Of a DNA stretch of 64,000 nucleotides, positions 61,001 through 64,000 are shown piece after piece. The DNA comes from Bombus terrestris (taxonomy: Eukaryota; Arthropoda; Insecta; Hymenoptera; Apidae). The translations under genes and the position numbers were made by a program. The notes beneath the pieces were generated by a model. It was given only the letters and a program-made list of their open reading frames with translations, had not been told where the DNA came from and did not search any database. Within the stretch, counting starts at the first letter, position 1; every line of letters begins with the position of its first letter. The stretch is from assembly GCF_910591885.1 (NCBI RefSeq), contig NC_063272.1, positions 62,001 through 126,000 of the forward strand, written 5' to 3'.

Positions 61001-63775
61001 TGTCTATCTCTCTCGAGCTACCACGGTGGTCTCTATCTTTTTCACTGGTCTTTTTGTTTTGTTTTTTTCTATACTTCTTCCTTCAATCGATCGATCGGTT
61101 TCTAGTTCGCATCGGTGGCGTTGAATGGTTATATACGAACGACCGAGGAGCACCGCGGAAAGAAAGAATCAGATTTCTTCGCGATATCGCTGATGCAAAC
61201 GTCACGTGGCGGAAGGAAATTTGTAATTCTCTAAGTACAAAAAAGAAAAAAAAAAAAAAAAAAAAAGTAATTTTTCTAATTAAAATATTTACTTTTTTAA
61301 CGTTTGAATTCGCTTCCTTCCGCTTTGCGATTCGACGTGTATCGCTTCAACTAACAGTATCGGCGCGTACCACTCGCGCGTCGACCGGTTCAAACAATTC
61401 TCGCTATTTGTCTATCTGTTTGTTTGCCTCTCTATTTCTACCGTGTACTCGCCTCCTCTGGTAGAACGCATTTTTCCGTTTGGTTTCCCATCCGTGTTCG
61501 CTTAATCGAGACGAGCTTTCTATCGCGTAGGTGAGAGAACGCAGCGCTCGCAGCGTTCCCATGGGACAATCACGAGCATCGCGCTCTTCGTTGAGCGCTG
61601 GAACGCCGGACAGCCTAAGCGACAACGAGAGCTCCTTCAAGCTTGGCTCCGCCAGAAAAACAAGTACACCCTACAGAAGCTCTATGACACCGGGTAAACA
61701 ATTCTATCAAATGTTTTTATCCTTAGATTTTACATTATTTTTTAGTCAATTTTTTGGGGAAAATTTATATTCATCGTTCAATAACTGCAGGCGGTAGTCG
61801 ACCATCGAGTAGACCAACTTCGAGACCAACGTCCAGACCAACCAGTAGACCCGGAAGTAGGCCCGCATCCAGGCAAGGAAGCAAACCACCGAGTCGCTAT
61901 GGTTCCACACAGTCGTTAGATAGTACTGGTAGGTACTTATGAAGGATCAACAAGCTTTTTATTCGTTTTAATATTCGGAATATGTACTTTCTTTGTGTTT
62001 CTATTAATTTCAGATGATTCGACAAATGTGAGCCGCATTCCACGCAGAACGGCTGTGAGCACGACAGGCAATACTCCCACTTCTAGCAGACACAATAGCG
62101 TGTCGGGAAAGCGCTTATCGGTGAACGGTTCGAGCTCACGACCTCGAACGCCCACCGGCCTGGTTAGTCCTGCCAGTGGTGTTCCAGCGAGGTTTGTACC
62201 GACATCTTCCGTTTTCCCGTGTGTTCATCTGAAAAAAAAAAAAAAAAAAAAGAAAATACAGAAATTTATCTGCGATCAACTAACTCGCATCTTGTCGAAT
62301 CTAGATGATTTTGTCGCATCGTCGATTCTCGTGGTAGAGACATTAACGACGGTCGTATGTATCGTGACCTATTTCGCATCTCGTATTCCTATAATCTTGG
62401 AATGATATTGATCGACGTGTCGTGTGCAAGATACGGTGTTCGTTCTCCCGGCATTTTGTTCATTTTTCACCGTTTTGTTTTTCCTTTTTTGTTTTTCCCC
62501 CCCCCTTTTTTCATCTGTTTCTCTTTTTCTTTTTTTATTATTCGTTTTCCGACGAACGAAATCTGCGAATAATTTAGAATTAGAAAAAGCAGAGACCACG
62601 GTTTTAGAGCCATGCCTATTAACCATTCGGTACTCACGTGTCAGTTAACGACGATTAACGTAAATTTAGTTAATAACATTTTTTTAGGTTTGGCACGATC
62701 CATAGAGCTTCGAGCATTCCAACCCTGACTGGTGTCGGCACACCGATCAGGTAAACTAAATTAACGATTATGGAATCGAGGTCAAAATTGGCGATTGGCT
62801 TTAGCTTCATTTGTCACATGTTATATACTACATACATAGCGCTATTAAGGTGGACTGTCTAAATCACGGTGCCTCGTATCATGTAACCGCTCTTCCAAGT
62901 TCATATCCCTATCGCGTAGGCAATGCTCGCAGTGGTGATGGAGGTGTTCTCTTTCCATTTATTTTTATTTTCTGTTGGATTATCTGTTATCTCGGTTTAA
63001 TTACTCGTGCTTTTGTTCGCGGCTCGTCAAAGGGAAGAAGGAAACGATTAAATTAGTCGAAAAAGCTAAAAGGAGAGCGCGATAGGTGGTATATCGCGTA
63101 CGATAGTTGATTAGCTGATTAATTGAATGGTGATGGTTTAGCCGTTCGAGGATCCCCGTATATGTGGGCACGGATATAAAATCCCCACAATCGACGACCA
63201 GCAATATTTCCACTCATTCTACGCAAAGCAACTACTCGACGGTTTCTACCGATTCTACCGGGTATGGCTGAACTCTTTCCTGCTCTTATTAACACCGTCA
63301 CGTCTTTTCTGATTTTTTTCTTTTCTTTCTTTCTTTCTTTCTGCACTGGATGTCATTTGCATGCGCACTGTAGTATCCTTTTTGATTTGGTACTTTTTCT
63401 AATGCTTTCATTTATTCTAGTATCGTTTCCATAGGAAGCGATTTTACGATAGCAAAGTAAGTGAATGCTTCTCGACGAACGCGATCGTTCAACGAAAGGA
63501 TCTGTGTTTGACGATGAACGATCGCGCTGCTCAGGTGAAAATTACTCAACACCGATCATAAACGTGTAAATTTGATACGTTTGCCTTCGGTATTCGCACA
63601 ATTATCACAACGTTTGATTTGCAGCTTCGTCCTATTAACGGCCGTATTTCACCCTGCAGCACCGCTTAAGATCTACTTAATAATATGGTATCGTGTTTGT
63701 TTTCTAACACTATAGGAGCAGCTCGATGTGTACAAATTCAGCAACTAACACCTCGTCGGCCGTTAAGCGAGCTAG
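15807..63775 (+). CDS. shot: short stop (spectraplakin; MACF1/dystonin orthologue), 3' end outside window
   Basis: A giant cytoskeletal linker. The longest path uses 28 exons and about 3,578 codons and ends at a donor, so the gene continues right. Approximate residue positions: CH1 36-140 and CH2 150-255 (actin binding); plakin domain about 270-1200 with an SH3 near 810-875; spectrin-repeat rod about 1320-3030; EF-hands about 3135-3190; GAS2 microtubule-binding domain about 3185-3265; Gly-Ser-Arg tail with three SxIP-type EB1-binding motifs from about 3380. Every junction keeps frame with GT-AG ends. The protein binds F-actin by the CH pair and microtubules by GAS2 and the tail. In Drosophila, Shot is needed for axon growth, muscle-tendon attachment and tube fusion. 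Three alternative starts, a 15-base micro-exon, alternative exons after GAS2 and symmetric tail exons imply many isoforms. No plakin repeats are encoded. Confidence 0.97.
20767..20819. repeat. GTC triplets followed by (TA)n
   Basis: About six GTC units pass directly into about 33 bases of alternating TA broken by one ca. Lies in the first shot intron. Confidence 0.85.
21785..22210. mobile_element. Short non-autonomous Tc1/mariner-like element (MITE)
   Basis: The left end tatacatacactcccgttc, continuing into aaaaatatga, is mirrored at the right end by gtacttttgaacgggaatgtata. Reading the right end on the other strand gives tatacattcccgttcaaaag. The imperfect terminal inverted repeats are about 25-28 bases, flanked by TA steps as expected for Tc1/mariner target sites. 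The 426-base interior has no transposase frame and includes a T20 run. It is a deletion derivative or miniature element, inserted in the first shot intron. Confidence 0.72.
26782..26902 (+). CDS. shot: shot alternative first exon B
   Basis: ATG at 26782 encodes 40 residues starting MSTQAYYKERLGFDP and ending GYEESLSKFK, recognisably the same leader as a Drosophila Shot isoform that begins with YYKERLGFDP and ends in GYEESL.RFK (from memory). Donor AAAG|gtcaga (phase 1, a weaker donor than gtaagt) joins the exon at 29548 to give Phe-Lys-Asp-Glu-Arg-Asp. It represents a second promoter; the 1-2 kb upstream is CpG-rich. Confidence 0.92.
29000..29120. other. Unassigned insert-like stretch ending in aataataaataaag
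   Basis: This part of the first intron differs in texture from its surroundings and ends with two overlapping AATAAA-type signals, like the 3' end of a transcript or a retroposed fragment. I recognise no reading frame or repeat family in it. Confidence 0.25.
29211..29346. repeat. Degenerate CTAT/CTGT tetranucleotide array and GCCTGAT minisatellite
   Basis: Imperfect CTAT then CTGT units to about 29291, followed after 20 bases by about four units of GCCTGAT/GCCCGAT at 29313-29346. It ends about 200 bases before the CH1 exon. Confidence 0.8.
29548..29609 (+). CDS. shot: shot exon 2 (start of CH1)
   Basis: 62 bases, phase 1 to 0, after acceptor tgattgcag. Encodes DERDAIQKKTFTKWVNKHLKK, the invariant first helix of the calponin-homology actin-binding domain (actinin-type signature). 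It is the common acceptor for first exons A and B. Confidence 0.97.
30806..30859. repeat. (CT)n microsatellite
   Basis: About 54 bases of nearly pure CT in shot intron 2. Confidence 0.9.
31825..31879. repeat. (CAGT)n tetranucleotide microsatellite
   Basis: About 13.5 perfect TCAG/CAGT units. Confidence 0.93.
34156..34245 (+). CDS. shot: shot exon 3 (CH1)
   Basis: 90 bases, phase 0 at both ends. Encodes DLFEDLRDGHNLISLLEVLS, the second actinin-type signature region of CH1. Donor gtaagt. Confidence 0.97.
34588..34758 (+). CDS. shot: shot exon 4 (CH1 end)
   Basis: 171 bases, phase 0 to 0. Encodes MRFHMLQNVQMALDFL and ends LGLIWTIILHFQ, the last helix of CH1. Donor gtgagt. Confidence 0.97.
35535..35588. 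repeat. (GA)n microsatellite
   Basis: About 54 bases of GA with two gata interruptions, ending 122 bases upstream of the 15-base micro-exon. Confidence 0.9.
35711..35725 (+). CDS. shot: shot micro-exon between CH1 and CH2 (optional)
   Basis: Fifteen bases (agctggcgtcgcaag) bounded by gccgcag and gtaagt, phase 0 to 0. They insert Ser-Trp-Arg-Arg-Lys exactly between ILHFQ (end of CH1) and ISDIV (start of CH2). Exons 4 and 5 also join in frame without it, so it is an optional cassette. Plectin has a 15-base micro-exon in its actin-binding domain region, which is a precedent for the mechanism, not proof of orthology. Inferred from splice sites and phase only. Confidence 0.6.
35768..35806. repeat. 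Poly(A) tract of 39 A
   Basis: Uninterrupted A39 starting 42 bases after the micro-exon donor. Confidence 0.95.
38613..38778 (+). CDS. shot: shot alternative first exon C1 (CH1-less isoform)
   Basis: ATG at 38613 begins MSIYRFSKGGRLFV. The frame stays open past donor CTAG|gtagga (phase 1) for only 23 codons. Joining to the exon at 39115 (phase 1 entry) and then to CH2 at 39689 keeps frame all the way. This would give a Shot isoform with only the second CH domain, as known for Drosophila Shot-C. Inferred; there is no transcript evidence. Confidence 0.6.
39115..39341 (+). CDS. shot: shot alternative exon C2 (linker to CH2)
   Basis: Acceptor gatttag, phase 1 entry; donor CGG|gtaagc, phase 0 exit straight into ISDIV of CH2. 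Encodes 75 residues including RIVRKTTTLTRGEE and a Ser-rich stretch ending RQASPKPKTVR. There is no in-frame ATG, so it needs an upstream exon, and 38613-38778 fits by phase. The polypyrimidine tract is weak. Confidence 0.62.
39689..39968 (+). CDS. shot: shot exon 5 (CH2)
   Basis: 280 bases, phase 0 to 1. Starts ISDIVVGQESNVTAREALL and carries DGLAFSALIHRNRPDL, the CH2 signature. Donor gtaaag. It is the common acceptor for exon 4, the micro-exon and exon C2. Confidence 0.97.
40306..40756 (+). CDS. shot: shot exon 6 (CH2 end, plakin domain start)
   Basis: 451 bases, phase 1 to 2. Encodes DVDTPEPDEKSLITYISSLY, the last helix of CH2, then the first plakin-domain spectrin-like repeat. Donor gtaagg. 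Confidence 0.97.
40855..41112 (+). CDS. shot: shot exon 7 (plakin domain)
   Basis: 258 bases, phase 2 to 2. Begins RLERLQRLAEKV and ends in GRYSQAAELRKR just before the next repeat. Coiled spectrin-like helices. Confidence 0.96.
41188..41761 (+). CDS. shot: shot exon 8 (plakin domain)
   Basis: 574 bases, phase 2 to 0. Contains NPHFRALHDCIDWCK, DYGSDLPSV and WLSSKEETEVTRDWSDK, typical of plakin spectrin-like repeats. Donor gtaatt. Confidence 0.96.
42068..42538 (+). CDS. shot: shot exon 9 (plakin domain, SH3 start)
   Basis: 471 bases, phase 0 to 0. Encodes WTWLLQLTLCLEVHLKH and FFRDVQQAEQWISKRDE, ending at the first SH3 strand (VTCVCSYKQVN). Donor gtaagt. Confidence 0.96.
42614..43819 (+). 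CDS. shot: shot exon 10 (SH3 and end of plakin domain)
   Basis: 1,206 bases, phase 0 to 0. Completes the SH3 fold (EKGEQCTLYDNSGRIKWRV, VPGVCF), which in plakins lacks a canonical proline-binding surface and packs on spectrin repeats. Further helical repeats follow. Confidence 0.96.
43918..44001 (+). CDS. shot: shot exon 11 (rod)
   Basis: 84 bases, phase 0 to 0, after ccctttag. Twenty-eight residues (NLLNKVVERAPAIEAV...). Symmetric, so skipping it would keep frame. Confidence 0.9.
45081..45302 (+). CDS. shot: shot exon 12 (rod)
   Basis: 222 bases, phase 0 to 0. Encodes LRAFTEQLEDICPSL and a spectrin-type helix (LDTLNKRYTTLVDLLQER). Donor gtaaga. Confidence 0.94.
45303..46877 (+). other. shot: shot intron between plakin domain and spectrin rod
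   Basis: 1.6 kb with no long frame in the coding strand. In other spectraplakin genes this is the place where giant plakin-repeat exons can be inserted, so its small size is informative. Confidence 0.7.
46878..49642 (+). CDS. shot: shot exon 13 (spectrin rod, first part)
   Basis: 2,765 bases, phase 0 to 2: a single large exon of about 921 codons. It is a tandem array of spectrin repeats of about 106-110 residues each, seen by recurring Trp in helix A (QKWLTDTEE, QTWLDKTEK, LSWLEEAE) and RWxxL-type motifs in helix C. Acceptor gttccag, donor gtaaca. Confidence 0.97.
50711..52838 (+). CDS. shot: shot exon 14 (spectrin rod, second part)
   Basis: 2,128 bases, phase 2 to 0. Continues the repeats (VNRRWDGLLRGLVERQ, LVWIEKTDD, LSWLGDVD, VDWLTNAEK). 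Acceptor gcaatttcag, donor gtatta. Confidence 0.97.
52927..53174 (+). CDS. shot: shot exon 15 (last spectrin repeat)
   Basis: 248 bases, phase 0 to 2. Encodes LLEELLSWLEGLE, the conserved DHREFMENTSRRQNEVDRVC, then a Lys/Pro-rich linker (KAKSPAPT). Donor gtacgt. Confidence 0.95.
53936..54010 (+). CDS. shot: shot exon 16 (linker, probably regulated)
   Basis: 75 bases, phase 2 to 2. Encodes RASPGRERTPDLLPHIGPRF and PPKG. Its donor gttcgt is poor and its length is a multiple of three; exon 15 also joins exon 17 in frame without it. Confidence 0.85.
54365..54536 (+). CDS. shot: shot exon 17 (helix before EF-hands)
   Basis: 172 bases, phase 2 to 0. Encodes KGAEPEFRSPRVKLLWDRW and MLAWERQRRLQDKYNYI, the highly conserved last helix before the EF-hands. 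Donor gtgagt. Confidence 0.96.
54615..54732 (+). CDS. shot: shot exon 18 (EF-hand 1)
   Basis: 118 bases, phase 0 to 1. Contains FRKMDKNNDGLIPREDF: a calcium-binding loop with Asp, Asn, Asp at positions 1, 3, 5 and Gly at 6. Donor gtgagt. Confidence 0.96.
54811..55040 (+). CDS. shot: shot exon 19 (EF-hand 2, GAS2 start)
   Basis: 230 bases, phase 1 to 0. EF-hand 2 loop DRHGEGLIDWKE has His at position 3 and Glu at 5, unlike the DRDGDG of vertebrate homologues. Then HDEVKRLVMLCTCRQKF begins the GAS2 domain. Donor gtatat. Confidence 0.95.
55114..55231 (+). CDS. shot: shot exon 20 (GAS2 domain end)
   Basis: 118 bases, phase 0 to 1. Encodes FGDSQKLRLVRILRSTVMVR and GGGWVALDEFLLKNDPCR, the core of the zinc-binding, microtubule-binding GAS2/GAR domain. 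It exits in phase 1 to one of two alternative exons. Confidence 0.97.
56937..56956. repeat. (TG)n microsatellite
   Basis: About ten TG units. Confidence 0.85.
57153..57175. repeat. Poly(T) tract
   Basis: Uninterrupted T23 in the intron after the GAS2 exon. Confidence 0.9.
58033..58090. repeat. (CT)n passing into (CTAT)n
   Basis: About 37 bases of CT then about six CTAT units, 120 bases upstream of the alternative post-GAS2 exon. Confidence 0.9.
58213..58364 (+). CDS. shot: shot exon 21a (conserved post-GAS2 exon)
   Basis: 152 bases, phase 1 to 0. Completes Ala then KGRTNIELREQFILADGVSQ and a Ser/Pro/Thr-rich tail. Vertebrate MACF1 has a very similar AKGRTN.ELREKFILADG stretch at this point (from memory). 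Donor gtaacg. Alternative to 59802-59908. Confidence 0.94.
59255..59383 (+). CDS. shot: Candidate shot cassette exon (Ser/Pro-rich)
   Basis: Good acceptor (ttttggttttcag) followed by 129 bases in phase 0 to 0: PIKSPKISPGPSHADTPSKS and more Ser/Gly. The composition fits the disordered tail and the phase fits between 58364 and 61531. The proposed donor AGA|gtacct is weak, so the boundary is uncertain. Confidence 0.4.
59802..59908 (+). CDS. shot: shot exon 21b (alternative post-GAS2 exon)
   Basis: 107 bases, phase 1 to 0, bounded by tggtgtag and gtaaat. Joined to exon 20 it gives CR-A-EEFMNQLTPIFESL, then RQKEDLPCSYPLHMHAP and SYHW, and continues in frame into VRERSARS. It has the same entry and exit phases as exon 21a, so only one of the two can be used per transcript. 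Inferred from phase and splice sites. Confidence 0.68.
61531..61693 (+). CDS. shot: shot exon 22 (Ser/Arg tail)
   Basis: 163 bases, phase 0 to 1, after cgcgtag. Encodes VRERSARSVPMGQSRASRSS and TPDSLSDNESS, a conserved insect Shot tail stretch rich in likely phosphorylation sites. Donor gtaaac. Confidence 0.93.
61791..61928 (+). CDS. shot: shot exon 23 (GSR repeat microtubule-binding region)
   Basis: 138 bases, phase 1 to 1. Encodes GGSRPSSRPTSRPTSRPTSR then PGSRPASRQGSKPPSRYGS, a basic Ser-Arg-Pro array with SRPT repeated in tandem, the counterpart of the GSR region that binds microtubules in other spectraplakins. Donor gtaggt. Confidence 0.94.
62014..62191 (+). CDS. shot: shot exon 24 (tail, SxIP motif 1)
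   Basis: 178 bases, phase 1 to 2. Encodes DDSTNVSRIPRRTAV, with an SxIP-type EB1-binding motif (Ser-Arg-Ile-Pro) in a basic setting, then Ser/Thr-rich sequence. Donor gtttgt is weak. Confidence 0.92.
62688..62750 (+). CDS. shot: shot exon 25 (tail, SxIP motif 2)
   Basis: 63 bases, phase 2 to 2, after tttttag. Encodes FGTIHRASSIPTLTGVGTPI with Ser-Ser-Ile-Pro. Donor gtaaac. Symmetric. Confidence 0.9.
63142..63261 (+). CDS. shot: shot exon 26 (tail, SxIP motif 3)
   Basis: 120 bases, phase 2 to 2. Encodes SRSRIPVYVGTDIKSPQ, with Ser-Arg-Ile-Pro, then a Ser/Thr-rich stretch. Donor gtatgg. Symmetric. Confidence 0.9.
63421..63456 (+). CDS. shot: shot exon 27 (36-base cassette)
   Basis: Thirty-six bases after acceptor ttattctag, phase 2 to 2, encoding GIVSIGSDFTIAK across its junctions. 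Donor gtaagt. Small and symmetric, probably optional. Called from splice sites and phase. Confidence 0.65.
63716..63775 (+). CDS. shot: shot exon 28 (tail; last exon in window)
   Basis: Sixty bases after cactatag, phase 2 to 2, encoding SSSMCTNSATNTSSAVKRA. Donor gtaatc shows that at least one more exon lies beyond 64000. It joins in frame whether or not the 36-base exon is used. Confidence 0.72.
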
Positions 63776-64000
63776 GTAATCATCGTTTCGGTCTGATTCG
63801 GTTTACACGTAATCTAGTTTGTAGCTTATATCATTATGATCACGCGGACCGTCCTTAAAGAACCCAGACGGACATAGCGGCAATATGTACACGCATTTAT
63901 ATTTAATACGCAGCCGATCGACCAATCTGCGTATTTTTGTTCGCGCGATCGATCGATTTCGATCGACGAATCGATCGTGTTCGATCCGTAAACCGTGAGA

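Noticed and set aside
1..64000. CRISPR arrays, bacterial operons, rRNA, tRNA
   Set aside because: No regularly spaced direct repeats, ribosome-binding-site-led operons or tRNA-like cloverleaf with a GTTCGAATC box was recognised by eye; a covariance-model tRNA scan would be decisive and was not possible.

Overview
The window is insect nuclear DNA, most likely from a bee (Hymenoptera, Apoidea). The reasons are GT-AG introns throughout, CpG-rich DNA next to very AT-rich stretches, many simple repeats, a CUB-domain serine protease of the bee-venom type, and a spectraplakin gene whose protein can be followed exon by exon. No bacterial, viral, CRISPR, rRNA or tRNA feature is visible. The species cannot be fixed from the sequence alone.

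Layout. (1) 1-2 kb, minus strand: the first coding exon of an SLC6 sodium-coupled transporter; the rest of that gene lies left of the window. (2) 2-6.6 kb: intergenic, with a CG alternating tract and a TA cruciform/microsatellite. (3) 6.6-8.3 kb, minus strand: seven exons of a secreted CUB + trypsin-fold protease with a complete catalytic triad but Met at the usual oxyanion-hole glycine; the Met-bearing first exon was not located. (4) 10.1-12.4 kb, plus strand: a complete six-exon coiled-coil gene of about 636 codons, best read as the centrosome/cilium protein CEP89. (5) 15.8 kb to beyond the right edge, plus strand: short stop (shot), the insect MACF1/dystonin spectraplakin, which occupies three quarters of the window.

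The shot reading frame stays intact over every splice junction I assigned: 28 main-path exons, about 3,578 residues visible, and the last exon in the window ends in a donor, so the protein continues outside. Domain order is two calponin-homology (CH) domains (actin binding), a plakin domain with a split SH3, a long spectrin-repeat rod, two EF-hands, a GAS2 microtubule-binding domain, then a Gly-Ser-Arg tail with three SxIP-type EB1-binding motifs. The protein therefore links F-actin to growing microtubule ends.

The main interest is how modular the gene is. There are three alternative N-termini: 15.8 kb and 26.8 kb, both joining CH1, and 38.6 + 39.1 kb, which joins CH2 only. A 15-base micro-exon sits between CH1 and CH2. 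Two exons directly after the GAS2 domain are forced by phase to be mutually exclusive. A 75-base symmetric exon lies before the EF-hands, and a run of four same-phase small exons lies in the EB1-binding tail. No plakin-repeat exon is present and no intron has room for a long one. A short Tc1/mariner-like element with terminal inverted repeats lies in the first shot intron. I found no convincing wholly new biological system; the novelty is in exon architecture.
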